A DNA stretch of 64,000 nt from Gemmatimonas sp. (GCF_021298855.1 NZ_JAJTHI010000007.1:115975-179974); one strand, 5' to 3'; shown: positions 8,158 to 17,649, counted from the first letter of the stretch. The notes: a model not told the origin generated them from the sequence alone. Numbers and translations are program-made.

Positions 8158-11100
8158 TCAGAAGATGATCTCAACACTACCCGTGATCGTGCGGTAGCGA
8201 GGATAGTCGAAGCTGTCGAGGCGGTTGAGGACCGAGCCGACCTCGGGGTCGTAGCCCTTGTACCGCGTGAAGGTGAGCATGTTGCGGCCAATGAGCGACA
8301 CGCTGGCCTGCTCGGCACCGAGGCGCGCCAGCGCGGAGGCAAAGGTGCGCGGCAGCCGGTACTTGAGCGACAACTCGCGCAGCTTCACGAAGCTCGCATC
8401 TTCCACGAACCAGTCCGTCGGACTGTTCGCCGCGTACAGCGCCACGTAGTAGTCCGTGGTCTTCTTGAGCTCCTGCGGCTTGCCTGCCTGGTCCACATCG
8501 GTGTGACGCCCCCACTGGTACATGCGCTGCCGCGTCTGGTTGTACGCGTCGCCGCCCACCTGGGCATCCCACAGCATGAACAGCTGCACGCCGCGCCAGC
8601 CAATCGTGTTCGACCAGCCGAGGCGGAAGTCGGGATTGCCGTCACCGATCTTCACCACGGCCGCATTGCCCACCGAGTCGAGGGCCGTGATGGGCTGCCC
8701 CCACCGATACACGCCGTTGCCGATGGTGGCACTGGTGCCCCAGAGCCGCTTCGTTTCTCCCTCGGTGAAGCTGTTGCCGGCGCCCACCCACACCAGCAGG
8801 CCCTCGTCGTTCACCTGGAACTCGTTGGCACGCGCCCCCACGCTGGCCGGCAGTTCACCGGCCCCGCGCATGAAGCGGAAGCCATACATGTTGCCGAGCG
8901 TTTCGTTGGCGCAGCGGAAGGCGATCGTCTGCGTCACGAAGCAGGGCCGGTTGAACTCGGTAATGCGGTTGCGCGAACGATCGGCCACGAACCCGGTGCG
9001 CCACGAGAAGGTGGGACGACGAATGACCTGCGCCTCGAAAGTGCCTTCCCACGTGCTGCCGGTCACGGTGCCCGCATTCTGCCACTGGTTGGCGTAGCCG
9101 AAGTAGCCGGGAAGCGGAATGAGGATGAGCTGGTCGGTGGTCTTCTGCCGCGCACGCGACAGCTGCAGCGAGTAGCGGTTCTTGATGATGGCGTCGAGGC
9201 CGAACTCCGTTTCCTTCGAGTACTCCGGGCGCAGATTGCGATTGCCCAGGTTGGCCTTCACCAGACCGCCGCCTTCCACGAAGTTGAAGGTCTCGAACTG
9301 GTCATTGAAGTCGGGGCGGCCGCCGGCGGTCCCCTGCGAGGCGCGCAGCTTGAATTCGTTGAAGAACGACTTGAAGGGGAACCACGTCTCTTCCGACAGC
9401 CGGTACGCGGCCGAACCACGGTAGTACCAGTGGACCTGCTGGTCGGGGCCGAAGAGCGAGCTGCCGTCCTGGCGCGCCAGCGCGTCCACGATGAGCTTGC
9501 CGCGCCAGTCGGCGGCACCGCTCACGAAGAACGAGTTGGTCTTGATCGTTTCGCTCGTGCTGGACACGAAGCGCACGGTGGCGTTGTTGAGGCTGTTCAC
9601 CCCGGGCGCCGCGAAGATCTGGCCACTGGCCGTGACGAGATCGTTCGTCTCCCGCTCGATGAGGCCACGCACGGTGCTGCGCAGCGTCACGTCACCCACC
9701 CGCTTGAGCAGGTTGGCTGAGAGCGACGCGTTGAGGGCGTTCGTCACGCCGTTGAAGCGCGAGATTTCACCCGGACCGCCGTTGGCGAACCCTTCCGTCT
9801 TCACGCCCTGATCCAGGAAGAAGTCGGTGGCGCGATCGGAGCGGTCGTAGGAGAGATTGGCGTCGACGGTGAGCCAGGAGCGCGGCGTGTAGCGTCCCTC
9901 GAGGCTGCCCTGGAGGCGACCGCGGTTGCGATTGCGGCTTTCCGTGGACAGCACGTACAGCGGGTTCTCTTCGCGCCCCTCGAAGTCCGGCTGGAAGATG
10001 AACGGGGTCCCGTCGGGGTCGCGCTGCCGCAGGTTGACGTCGGGGGCCTGATTGATGAGGTCGAAGAAGACATCATCGTACAGGTTGAGTCGCTTCGACT
10101 TGCTGTAGTACGCGCTCACACCGAACTGCAGGTCGCTGCGCGGACGATGATCGAGGTTGAGGCGGAAGTCGTTCTGGTCGTAGCGCCCGCTGTTGAGCAC
10201 CACGCCATCTTCCCGCTGATTCACGAACGCGAAGAACCAGTTGGTCTTGCCGCCGTTCTGCGCGATGTTGAGCGAATTGCGGGTGAAGTTGCCCGGATCG
10301 AAGAACTCGTCAACCTGATTGAAGTACGTCCCCAGCGCATACGGCCGATCCTGAAAGCGCTCGAAGGCGGGGCGCGGCACGCGCTGCTCACGCGGCACCC
10401 GCTGACCGGTCGCATTGGTGTAGGCGCCGGTCTCGTCGGCCAGGAAGAAGTGCTGGTTCGCCCAGTCCACCGTGCGCGCCAGCGAATTGGCCCCGTACTC
10501 GGTACGCAGCGTGAACTTCGTCGTCCCCTCGGCCAGGGTGTTGCCGCGGCGCGTGCGAATCTGAATGACGCCCGCCGACGCGCGCGATCCGTACAACGAG
10601 GCGGCCGAGGCGCCCTTCACCACCTCGATGCTTTCGATGTCCATGGACTGCAGGTCGGCGCTGGCCGCGTCGAAGGACTGCGACTGGATGACGCCGTCCA
10701 CCACCACCAGCGGGGCGTTCGACTTGCTGATCGACGTGGGGCTGCGGAGCTGGATGTTGGTACCGCCACCGGCCTGCCCGGTGGGCACCACGCTTACGCC
10801 GGCGATCTTGCCCTGGATCGTTTCCAGGGCATTGGTGGCGGGCACGGGCGCATCTTCCGCCGAAACGCGACCGACCGAGAAGGGCACCCGGGTTCCGCTG
10901 GTGGGGTCCACCACGCCCGTGGTGACGACGGCCTGCAGGTTGAGCGCTGCGGCCGTCATCTTCAGGTCGTACGTGAGCGTCTGCCCGGCCACGACGGCCA
11001 CCCCGGCACGCTGCACGCGGCGATAGCCGAGGCGGATGGCCTCGAGCCCGTACGAGCCGGCCGGAACCGACGCGAACAGGAAGCGCCCATCGGTGCTGGT

Positions 11101-11292
11101 ACGCGCCTCCAGGCGGGTGGTGCCGCGGGACAGGAAGAGCTGCACGGATTGGAGCGGCTGCCCCGTCGCCGAGTCGGTGACGACTCCGCTGACGCGGCCG
11201 GCAGCGCCGCCCTGCGCCGACAGCGGCGCGACGAGGGCACCGCCAAGCAGCAGTGCCGCGAACGACAGCGTCGCGGCAATTCGGTTGACCAT
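8158..11292 (-). CDS. SusC/RagA-family TonB-linked outer-membrane receptor (pair 1)
   Basis: 1044 residues from ATG 11292, preferred over the ATG at 11316 because GGAGG lies ten bases upstream and a clean signal peptide (LLLGGALVAPLSAQ) follows. Order: carboxypeptidase-regulatory-like beta-sandwich (about 25-110), TonB plug with PLVVVDGVI and VVKGASAASLYGSRA (about 120-240), then a 22-strand-type barrel ending in ITGSVEIIF with terminal Phe. It imports oligomeric substrates through the outer membrane with TonB energy. Downstream partner SusD follows after 17 bp. Upstream on the same strand is D-aminoacylase, 146 bp away; that gap holds a small hairpin (AGCGGG/CCCGCT, 11318-11338). Confidence 0.95.
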   Translation of the reverse strand: MVNRIAATLSFAALLLGGALVAPLSAQGGAAGRVSGVVTDSATGQPLQSVQLFLSRGTTRLEARTSTDGRFLFASVPAGSYGLEAIRLGYRRVQRAGVAVVAGQTLTYDLKMTAAALNLQAVVTTGVVDPTSGTRVPFSVGRVSAEDAPVPATNALETIQGKIAGVSVVPTGQAGGGTNIQLRSPTSISKSNAPLVVVDGVIQSQSFDAASADLQSMDIESIEVVKGASAASLYGSRASAGVIQIRTRRGNTLAEGTTKFTLRTEYGANSLARTVDWANQHFFLADETGAYTNATGQRVPREQRVPRPAFERFQDRPYALGTYFNQVDEFFDPGNFTRNSLNIAQNGGKTNWFFAFVNQREDGVVLNSGRYDQNDFRLNLDHRPRSDLQFGVSAYYSKSKRLNLYDDVFFDLINQAPDVNLRQRDPDGTPFIFQPDFEGREENPLYVLSTESRNRNRGRLQGSLEGRYTPRSWLTVDANLSYDRSDRATDFFLDQGVKTEGFANGGPGEISRFNGVTNALNASLSANLLKRVGDVTLRSTVRGLIERETNDLVTASGQIFAAPGVNSLNNATVRFVSSTSETIKTNSFFVSGAADWRGKLIVDALARQDGSSLFGPDQQVHWYYRGSAAYRLSEETWFPFKSFFNEFKLRASQGTAGGRPDFNDQFETFNFVEGGGLVKANLGNRNLRPEYSKETEFGLDAIIKNRYSLQLSRARQKTTDQLILIPLPGYFGYANQWQNAGTVTGSTWEGTFEAQVIRRPTFSWRTGFVADRSRNRITEFNRPCFVTQTIAFRCANETLGNMYGFRFMRGAGELPASVGARANEFQVNDEGLLVWVGAGNSFTEGETKRLWGTSATIGNGVYRWGQPITALDSVGNAAVVKIGDGNPDFRLGWSNTIGWRGVQLFMLWDAQVGGDAYNQTRQRMYQWGRHTDVDQAGKPQELKKTTDYYVALYAANSPTDWFVEDASFVKLRELSLKYRLPRTFASALARLGAEQASVSLIGRNMLTFTRYKGYDPEVGSVLNRLDSFDYPRYRTITGSVEIIF

Positions 11293-11438
11293 CTGGCCTC
11301 CAGACGTGGTGAACAAGAGCGGGAACTACCTACCCGCTACGGTTACCACACCTTTCGTGTTGACGCCGGATTTCGCCGATTGGCCGAGCCTGATGACGAC
11401 TCGTCCCTGACGCCGCACTATGCCGGCACACCGACGCG

Positions 11439-13034
11439 TCAGCGCCGTCGGAGCGCCTTGCCGGCCATCACATTGGTGGCGGTGCCGTTGGCCACGGCGG
11501 CGCGGCCGTTCACGAACACCCAGCGCATCCCGCTCGCCAGTTTGCGCGGTTCGGTGTACGTGGCTTCTTCGCGCACCTCCGCGGGATCGAAGATCAGCAC
11601 GTCGGCATAGGCCCCGGCGCGCAAGACGCCGCGATCGGTCAGGCCATAGGTGGCCGCCACCTGCCCCGACGCCGACGCGACCATGCGCTCCATGGTGATG
11701 ACCGGCTTGTCGAGGACATAGCGCCGGATCTTGCGCGGATACGTGGCAAAGAGTCGCGGGTGGCCGTCGGAGCCGTCGCTGCTCGTCATCACGAACGGAT
11801 CGCGCATGAAGGTTTCGATATCGGCCTCGGTCATGTTGAAGCTCGCCACGCCCATGTCGATGCCACGCAGCACCAGGTCGAGCGCGGTCTCCACGGCGGA
11901 CTGTCCCGACTCGGCCGCCACCTGCTTGAGGGTCTTCCCCAGGTACGGGACTGCCTCGATGGTGCCGTCGATGAGCAGCAGTGTGGAATCGCCGCCACGA
12001 CGCCGGAGATTGTCGCCCATGTCGGCCAGCAGGCGCGCCCGCAGCGGGGGATCGGCCGCACGCAGGCGCAGCGAGTCGCGGCCACCGGCCTGGGCCCACC
12101 GCGGCATGAGCGCAGCGCTGAGGCCCGTTCCGCTGGCCGTCCACGGGTACTGGTCGGCCACCACCGCACACCCCCGCGCACGGGCCTCCCGCATGATGGC
12201 CAGCACACTGTCGGCGCTGCCCCACAGATCCACGCCGAGCGCCTTGATGTGGCCGATGTTGGTGGTGAGTCCCGATTCGCAGCCAATGCGGATGGCTTCG
12301 CGGGTGGAGGCGAAGAGCCCGATGCTGTAGCTGCTTTCGTCCCGCTGATGCGTGTCGTAGACGCCACCGAAGGGCCTCGCCGCCGACACCACGTCGATGA
12401 CCTCATCGGTCCGCGCATACGTTTGCGGCACGTAGAAGAGGCCGCTACCCACGCCGTAGGCCCCTTCCTGCATGGCCGTGGCGATGAGCGCGCGCATGGT
12501 GGCGCGCTGGGCCGGCGTGGCGGGCGCCGAGGAGTTGCCCATGACGCGGCTGCGCACCGTGCCGAAGCCCGTGAGCGCGTAGGTGTTGGTGCCCAGCCCG
12601 AGCGCCTCCGCCGAATCGAGGACCTGCTTCACCTCCAGCGGTCCCCGACCGTCGGCGCCCAGCACGACGGTGGTGATCCCCTGCATGAGCGATGAGAGAT
12701 TGCGCCGCCGTTCGAGGCCGAGCCGCGGCAGCCCTTCATAGGCGTGCGTGTGCGGATCGATGAAGCCGGGCGTGACGATCTGCCCGCGCGCATCGATGCG
12801 CTGGCGCGCAACCGTATTGGCGGGTACCGGCCCCACGAACACGAGGCGCTCACCGCGGATCCCCAGCGCCGCCTCACGCGGTGCGGCGCCCGTGCCGTCG
12901 TACACCCGACCGCCGGTGATGAGCACGTCTACGGTGTCCTGCGCCGCCAGCGTGGTTGGTGCGGTGGCCAGGACCAACAGCAGCGGAACGAAACAGCGCC
13001 CGTGCGATCGGCGGAGCTGGGACCGCGATGTCAT
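11439..13034 (-). CDS. Secreted N-acyl-D-amino-acid deacylase (D-aminoacylase family amidohydrolase)
   Basis: 531 residues with a signal peptide ending near TLAAQ. Amidohydrolase motifs are in family order: DVLITGGRVYDGTG, GFIDPHTHAYEG (metal histidines), YDTHQRDES, TTNIGHIKALG and the C-terminal TSSDGSDGHP (catalytic Asp). The position that is Cys in characterised D-aminoacylases (GNCG) reads GADG, so the metal centre may differ. Expected reaction: hydrolysis of N-acyl-D-amino acids, or removal of D-residues, in the periplasm. Its ATG overlaps the stop of the ornithine cyclodeaminase-like gene as ATGA, implying translational coupling. SusC/SusD follow on the same strand. Confidence 0.9.
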   Translation of the reverse strand: MTSRSQLRRSHGRCFVPLLLVLATAPTTLAAQDTVDVLITGGRVYDGTGAAPREAALGIRGERLVFVGPVPANTVARQRIDARGQIVTPGFIDPHTHAYEGLPRLGLERRRNLSSLMQGITTVVLGADGRGPLEVKQVLDSAEALGLGTNTYALTGFGTVRSRVMGNSSAPATPAQRATMRALIATAMQEGAYGVGSGLFYVPQTYARTDEVIDVVSAARPFGGVYDTHQRDESSYSIGLFASTREAIRIGCESGLTTNIGHIKALGVDLWGSADSVLAIMREARARGCAVVADQYPWTASGTGLSAALMPRWAQAGGRDSLRLRAADPPLRARLLADMGDNLRRRGGDSTLLLIDGTIEAVPYLGKTLKQVAAESGQSAVETALDLVLRGIDMGVASFNMTEADIETFMRDPFVMTSSDGSDGHPRLFATYPRKIRRYVLDKPVITMERMVASASGQVAATYGLTDRGVLRAGAYADVLIFDPAEVREEATYTEPRKLASGMRWVFVNGRAAVANGTATNVMAGKALRRR

Positions 13035-13972
13035 GAGGTTGCCGGAAAGTGGGCCGCGGTGGCCAGCTGCGCCGCGGCGAGGTCTTCAAGCGCGTGCCCC
13101 ACCGACTTGAACAGCGTACGATCATGCGCGTCGCGCCGCACGATGACCTCGCCACGCAGCACGGCCCCCAGGTCGCCCACGATCTGCTCACGGGAGAGGG
13201 TGCCGTCGGCGAGCGGCTGCACGAGATCCCCTGCTTCACGCAGCGCGCTTTCGGCGTGGTCCACCACGATGCGCGCGCCGGCCACCGCCGCGGTGTCGGC
13301 CTCGCGCATGCCCGGGGTAAACCCGCCCACCAGGTCGAGGTGCGTCCCGGCCCGAAGCCACGCGCCATGCACGATCGGCTCGTGCGCCGTGGTCACGCAG
13401 CTCACGATGTCGGCGGCGGCCACTGCCGCGTCGAGCCGCGAGGCCGCGCTCACCGGGAGCCCTTCGTCGAGGAGCGTGGTGGCCAGTCGCTGCGCCGTGG
13501 TGACATCCCGCCCCCAGAGTTCGACTTGCGTGAGCGACGGCAGCAGCGCGCAATACGCCCGGACCATCCAGGGGGCGAGTCGCCCCACGCCTACCACCAG
13601 CAGGCGGGTGGGAGGGGCCGCCATAAGGGCGCGGGCCGCCAGCGCCGAGGTGGCCGCCGTGCGGCGGACGGTGAGGGCTTCGCCGTCGAGCAGCGCCCGC
13701 GGTGCACCGGTGACCCGGTCGAGCAGCAGGTACGACGCGTCCACGGTATGGCCGCCGTGATGCACCGCGGTCGGAATGACCGTGACCAGCTTCACGCCAA
13801 TGGCCTGCGCATTCCACGCGGGCATGAGCAGCAGGGTGTCCGCCGGGGAGAGGGCGTGCGCGGTCCGCACCGGCGCCATGGGGGGCGCCATGAAGGCGGC
13901 GGCCAGCGCATCGGCCAGTGGCCCCCACGGCAGTGCGGCGTGGACCTGTTCAGCGGAGAGTTGAGGAAGCAC
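13031..13972 (-). CDS. Ornithine cyclodeaminase / mu-crystallin family protein
   Basis: 313 residues when begun at GTG 13972 (VLPQLSAEQ), where family similarity starts. An ATG at 14086 would add 38 poorly conserved residues that reach to within 55 bp of the divergent gene. Recognisable parts: the TLLLMPAW and GVKLVTVIP strands, ATSALAARAL, a Rossmann segment LLVVGVGRLAPWMVRAY, and HLDLVGGFTPGMREAD. The family includes ornithine cyclodeaminase, alanine dehydrogenase and imine (ketimine) reductases; the substrate cannot be read from sequence. It overlaps the D-aminoacylase start by four bases. The context suggests it handles an amino or imino acid released by its neighbours. Confidence 0.88.
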   Translation of the reverse strand: MLPQLSAEQVHAALPWGPLADALAAAFMAPPMAPVRTAHALSPADTLLLMPAWNAQAIGVKLVTVIPTAVHHGGHTVDASYLLLDRVTGAPRALLDGEALTVRRTAATSALAARALMAAPPTRLLVVGVGRLAPWMVRAYCALLPSLTQVELWGRDVTTAQRLATTLLDEGLPVSAASRLDAAVAAADIVSCVTTAHEPIVHGAWLRAGTHLDLVGGFTPGMREADTAAVAGARIVVDHAESALREAGDLVQPLADGTLSREQIVGDLGAVLRGEVIVRRDAHDRTLFKSVGHALEDLAAAQLATAAHFPATS

Positions 13973-14140
13973 TTTGTGCGCGGTTGGTGTGCAGGGCGCG
14001 GCCCGGCGGTCGCGGCGACGGCCCAAGGTACCACCCGGCGCGTCGGGTCGCAGCAGGCGCCGGGGGGCGGCGTACGGCAGCCTCACCCGTCATGGCAGGC
14101 ATGGCGGCACCGCATCGACAGGCATTCACTCTGGAGTCAC

Positions 14141-15394
14141 ATGCGCAGTCAGCAGCCGTGGGAAACACGCGAGTGGCAGCGTCCCTTGCACGTGGTCATC
14201 GTGGGTGGCGGTGTCATGGGCGCCGCCACCGCGTGGTTTCTGGCTCACGAGCATGGCGTGCAGGTCACGGTCATCGAACGGGACCTGGCGTATACGCGCG
14301 CGTCGAGTGCGCTCAGCGTGTGTGCCATCCGGCAGCAGTTCTCCACCGCCATCAATATCCGCATCTCGCAGGACAGCCTGGCGTTCTATCGCGCCATCGG
14401 CCATGAGCTGGCCGTGGGCGATGAGGTGCCCAACATCGGCCTCGTCGAGCCGGGCTATCTGTATCTGGCCGCCACCGAGGGGGGGGCCGAGGTGCTGCGG
14501 GGGCAGCATGCGCTGCAGCAGCAGCACGACGTGAGCACGGCGCTGTTGGCGCCGGCGGCGCTCACCACGCACTTCCCGTGGCTGCAGGCGGACGATCTGG
14601 TACTGGGGTCGCTCGGTCTTTCCACCGCCACGAGCGGCGAGGGGTGGTTCGACGGCTATGCGGCGCTGCAGGCGTTCCGTATGGCCGCGGTCGGTGCCGG
14701 CGTGACGTTCCTCGAAGACGAGGCCGTCGATTTCGTGGTGGAGGCGCACGACGGGCCGGCCACGGTGCGCGCCGTGCACACGGCGGGAGGACGGTCCATC
14801 GCCGGCGACGCCATCGTGATTGCGGCCGGCGCGTGGTCGGCGCGGGTGGCCGACCAGCTCGGCGTGGCCCTGCCGGTCCATGCCCGCAAGCGCGACGTAT
14901 TCGCCTTTGAGGCCGACGTGGAGCTGCGCGAGGCGAACGGAGGACTGGCGCCGCTGGTGATCGACCCGAGCGGCGTCTGGTTCCGGCCGGAGCTGCAGGC
15001 CGGTCGTTTCCTGTGCGGTGCGCCCCCGCGTGATGGCGACCCGGACGATGTGCCGCTCGATCAGGTCGATCGCGGGCTCTTCGACGAGTTCATCTGGCCC
15101 GTGCTGGCTGCACGCGTTCCGGCCTTCGATGCGCTGCGCGTGACGAGCTGCTGGGCGGGGTACTACGAAATGAACAGTTTCGACCACAATGGCCTGGTGG
15201 GGGAGCTCGAACCCTACCGCAACGCCTACACGGCCTGCGGCTTTTCGGGGCACGGGCTGCAGCAGGCGCCCGCAGTGGGTCGCGGCCTCGCCGAGCTCAT
15301 TGCCACGGGCCGCTATCTCACGCTCGATCTGTCGCCGCTGCGTGTTTCACGCATCGCGGAAGGGCGGCCGCTGCTGGAGAAGAACGTGATCTGA
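14141..15394 (+). CDS. FAD-dependent oxidoreductase, DAO family (D-amino acid / sarcosine oxidase-like)
   Basis: 417 residues from ATG 14141 with GGAG five bases upstream. The Rossmann FAD motif VVIVGGGVMGAATAWFL is at residues 17-33, with Glu ending strand 2 (VTVIERD). Mid-protein DAIVIAAGAWSARVAD and the C-terminal FSGHGLQQAPAVGRGLAELI are the second and third conserved blocks of DAO proteins. Members oxidise D-amino acids, sarcosine, glycine or related amines to imines. It has no signal peptide, so it is cytosolic or membrane-peripheral. It is divergent from the cyclodeaminase/D-aminoacylase/SusCD series; coexpression from the shared intergenic region is plausible. Confidence 0.92.
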   Translation: MRSQQPWETREWQRPLHVVIVGGGVMGAATAWFLAHEHGVQVTVIERDLAYTRASSALSVCAIRQQFSTAINIRISQDSLAFYRAIGHELAVGDEVPNIGLVEPGYLYLAATEGGAEVLRGQHALQQQHDVSTALLAPAALTTHFPWLQADDLVLGSLGLSTATSGEGWFDGYAALQAFRMAAVGAGVTFLEDEAVDFVVEAHDGPATVRAVHTAGGRSIAGDAIVIAAGAWSARVADQLGVALPVHARKRDVFAFEADVELREANGGLAPLVIDPSGVWFRPELQAGRFLCGAPPRDGDPDDVPLDQVDRGLFDEFIWPVLAARVPAFDALRVTSCWAGYYEMNSFDHNGLVGELEPYRNAYTACGFSGHGLQQAPAVGRGLAELIATGRYLTLDLSPLRVSRIAEGRPLLEKNVI

Positions 15395-15459
15395 CCGTAC
15401 GCCGGCACCTGGTAACGCACGCGATGACGCGCGACTGATGCCACGCGTCAGTGTATGGC

Positions 15460-15861
15460 ATGCGCCCCATCGATCACCTCACCGGTGACATTATCGAGTC
15501 GGCCATCGAGATCCATCGTGCGCTGGGGCCCGGGCTGCTCGAGTCGGCGTATGAGGAACTACTGGCCGGTGAACTGCATCGTCGCGGATTTGCGCTTCGA
15601 CGTCAGGCCATGATCCCGTTCTCGTGGAAGGACCAGCGCGTCCAGTTCGGTTTTCGTGTGGATCTGCTCGTGAACGAGCGGGTGCTTGTGGAAATCAAGG
15701 CCACGGATCGTCCCAATCCGGTCTTTGCTCGGCAAGTGCTTACGTACCTGCGTCTCATGCAGTTGCCGGTCGGCCTGCTCATCAACTTCGGCACCTACCG
15801 TCTCGTTGATGGGATCCAGCGCGTCACCAATCACGATGCTCCCTACGTCGACCCCCCCTGA
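15460..15861 (+). CDS. GxxExxY-family protein (PD-(D/E)XK-like fold)
   Basis: 133 residues from ATG 15460; GTG 15451 would add three. The eponymous motif is GPGLLESAYEE (about residues 24-34). A nuclease-like core follows: FRVDLLVNERVLVEIKA gives the D...ExK pattern of PD-(D/E)XK enzymes. The family is widespread, often near repeats, and its function is not established. It sits directly upstream of the triplicated palindromic repeat, 29 bp from its first arm; a functional link is only a possibility. Confidence 0.88.
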   Translation: MRPIDHLTGDIIESAIEIHRALGPGLLESAYEELLAGELHRRGFALRRQAMIPFSWKDQRVQFGFRVDLLVNERVLVEIKATDRPNPVFARQVLTYLRLMQLPVGLLINFGTYRLVDGIQRVTNHDAPYVDPP

Positions 15862-15890
15862 CGTCGTCTGGCCAACCCGGCATAAAGGGC

Positions 15891-16279
15891 GAACTGACTG
15901 TTGGAGAATCGGAGAAAAGGAGGGTCCGGTGCGAAGGCTCGATGCCCCGCCGACGCCGCGTGGCTCCCCGTTGCTCCGTTTCTCCGATTCTCTGCATGTC
16001 AGTTCCGTTCACCCGGCTCACAGGGGGGAACTGACTGTTGGAGAAGCGGAGAAAAGGAGGGTCCGGTACGAAGGCTCGATGCCCCACCGGCGCCGCGTGG
16101 CTCCCCGTTTCTCCGTTTCTCCGATTCTCTGCATGTCAGTTCCGTTCAGCCGGCTTACAGGGGGGAACTGACTGTTGGAGAAGCGGAGAAAAGGAGGGTC
16201 CGGTGCGAAAGCTCGATGCCCCGCCGGCGCCGCGTGGCTCCCAACTTCTCTGTTTCTCCGGTTCGCTGCATGTCAGTTC
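15891..16279. repeat. Three tandem copies of a 115-bp palindromic element (137-bp period)
   Basis: Copies span 15891-16005, 16028-16142 and 16165-16279, joined by two 22-bp linkers that are also near-identical. Each copy begins GAACTGAC and ends GTCAGTTC. Copy 1 has a further perfect 14-bp arm pair (15904-15917 with 15979-15992, GAGAATCGGAGAAA / TTTCTCCGATTCTC); copies 2 and 3 have one or a few mismatches. This fills the 411-bp gap between the GxxExxY and MFS genes. The stop codon of the MFS gene (16273-16275) lies inside the last arm of copy 3. The structure resembles REP/BIME or MITE-type palindromes. Open frames across it are periodic artefacts. Confidence 0.93.
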
Positions 16280-17649
16280 GGCGTCACCGCGCTCGTGTGC
16301 GGGCGCATGATGGTCGCGATCACCACGGCGCCGGTGAGCCCCAGCAGGGCGAGCGCGACGAACGCGACCGCCGAGCTGCCCGTGGCCACCCGCACACGAC
16401 CGATGAGGTCTGGCCCGAAATGGCCGCCGAGGTTGCCGATGCTGTTGATCCACGCGATGCCCGCGGCGGCGGCACTGCCGCGAAGAAACGAGGTCGGGAT
16501 GGACCAGAAGGTGCTCATGCTCGAGAGCACGCCCGCCGCCACCAGCGATAGCGCCACGAGTGAGGCCACCACGTGCGTACCGACCACGGCGAGCAGCGCC
16601 AACCCGGCGGTGGTGCAGAGCAGCGCCGCCGTGACATGCCAGCGGCGCTCACCAGTACGATCGGAGTGTTGCCCCCACCAGAGCATCGACGCCCCGGCAA
16701 TGCCCCACGGGATCATCGACAGCAGGCCCACCTGCAGGTAGGCCGTGCGGTCGAGGCCGAGCTCCTGAATGATGGTCGGCATCCAGAAGTTCACACCGTA
16801 CAACGCCACCGCCAGCGTGAAGTACACGAATGCCAACGCCCACACGCGGCCGCTGCCGAAGGCGGCACGCAAGCCACCGTGCCCAGCGCGCACGCCCGAT
16901 GCAGTCGCGGACGCGGCATCGTCTGCCGCCAGGCGGGCCAGTACCAGCGTACGCTCGGCCTCACCGAGCCACCGGGCCTGCGCCGGTCCGTCGGGAAGGA
17001 ACAGCAGCACCGCGATCCCCATCACGAGACTCGGCGCACTCTCCAGCACGAACAGCCACCGCCAGCCGGCCCAGCCGTTCACCCCCTCGAAGGCGTCCAT
17101 GATGAACCCCGAGAGTGGCGCCCCCAGCACATTGGCCACCGCGACGGCCGTCATGAACTTCGCGTACGCGCGACCGCGACGATCCGCCGGGAACCAGTAG
17201 GTGAGGTAGAGCACGATACCGGGGAAGAACCCCGCCTCCGCCATGCCCAGCAATAGCCGCAGCGTGTAGAAACCGAAGACATCGGGCGTGACCCCGAAGA
17301 GGGCCGGCAGCGGCCCCCAGGGAATGCCATCGACGAACGCAAAGGAAGCGGACACGAGCGCCCACGTAATCATGATGCGGGCAATCCAGCGACGTGCACC
17401 AACGCGCATCAGCAGCAGGTTGCTGGGCACCTCGAACAGGAAGTAGCCCAGGAAGAAGATGCCAGCACCGAATCCGTAGACGGCATCGCTCCATCCCAAC
17501 TCACCGACCATCTGCAGCTTGGCGAACCCCACATTCACCCGGTCGAGGTACGCCACGATGTAGCAGGTGAACAGCAGGGGCAGCAGCCGCCAGCCGATGC
17601 GGCGAAACGTGGCCGCTTCATCTGGCGTAGGGCGCGCAGGACTCGTCAT
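16273..17649 (-). CDS. MFS transporter, anion:cation symporter (ACS) type
   Basis: 458 residues with about twelve hydrophobic segments. The ACS-type signatures are YIVAYLDRVNVGFAKLQM in helix 1 with the following loop, GIFFLGYFLFEVPSNLLL in helix 2, and RLLLGMAEAGFFPGIVLYL in helix 4, followed by YWFPADRRGRAYA. Relatives import organic anions such as phthalate, tartrate, glucarate or allantoate at the inner membrane; the substrate is not predictable here. The last codons and the stop fall in the palindromic repeat, so the repeat supplied the gene end. Its start codon is 38 bp from the rhomboid start on the other strand. Confidence 0.93.
   Translation of the reverse strand: MTSPARPTPDEAATFRRIGWRLLPLLFTCYIVAYLDRVNVGFAKLQMVGELGWSDAVYGFGAGIFFLGYFLFEVPSNLLLMRVGARRWIARIMITWALVSASFAFVDGIPWGPLPALFGVTPDVFGFYTLRLLLGMAEAGFFPGIVLYLTYWFPADRRGRAYAKFMTAVAVANVLGAPLSGFIMDAFEGVNGWAGWRWLFVLESAPSLVMGIAVLLFLPDGPAQARWLGEAERTLVLARLAADDAASATASGVRAGHGGLRAAFGSGRVWALAFVYFTLAVALYGVNFWMPTIIQELGLDRTAYLQVGLLSMIPWGIAGASMLWWGQHSDRTGERRWHVTAALLCTTAGLALLAVVGTHVVASLVALSLVAAGVLSSMSTFWSIPTSFLRGSAAAAGIAWINSIGNLGGHFGPDLIGRVRVATGSSAVAFVALALLGLTGAVVIATIMRPHTSAVTPN

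Noticed and set aside
8149..9720. 523-codon plus-strand open frame opposite SusC pair 1
   Set aside because: Antisense shadow; no domain and inconsistent with the SusC frame.
13985..14100. Extended N-terminus of the cyclodeaminase-like protein to ATG 14086
   Set aside because: The extra residues are Arg/Pro-rich, lack family similarity, and would occupy the divergent promoter region.
15891..16279. CRISPR array
   Set aside because: Only three units, 115 bp each with near-identical 22-bp linkers; CRISPR needs short repeats with variable spacers, and no cas gene is present.
15901..16551. Overlapping plus-strand open frames repeating the same peptide
   Set aside because: They arise from the 137-bp repeat and have no ribosome site or homology; the repeat is palindromic DNA.
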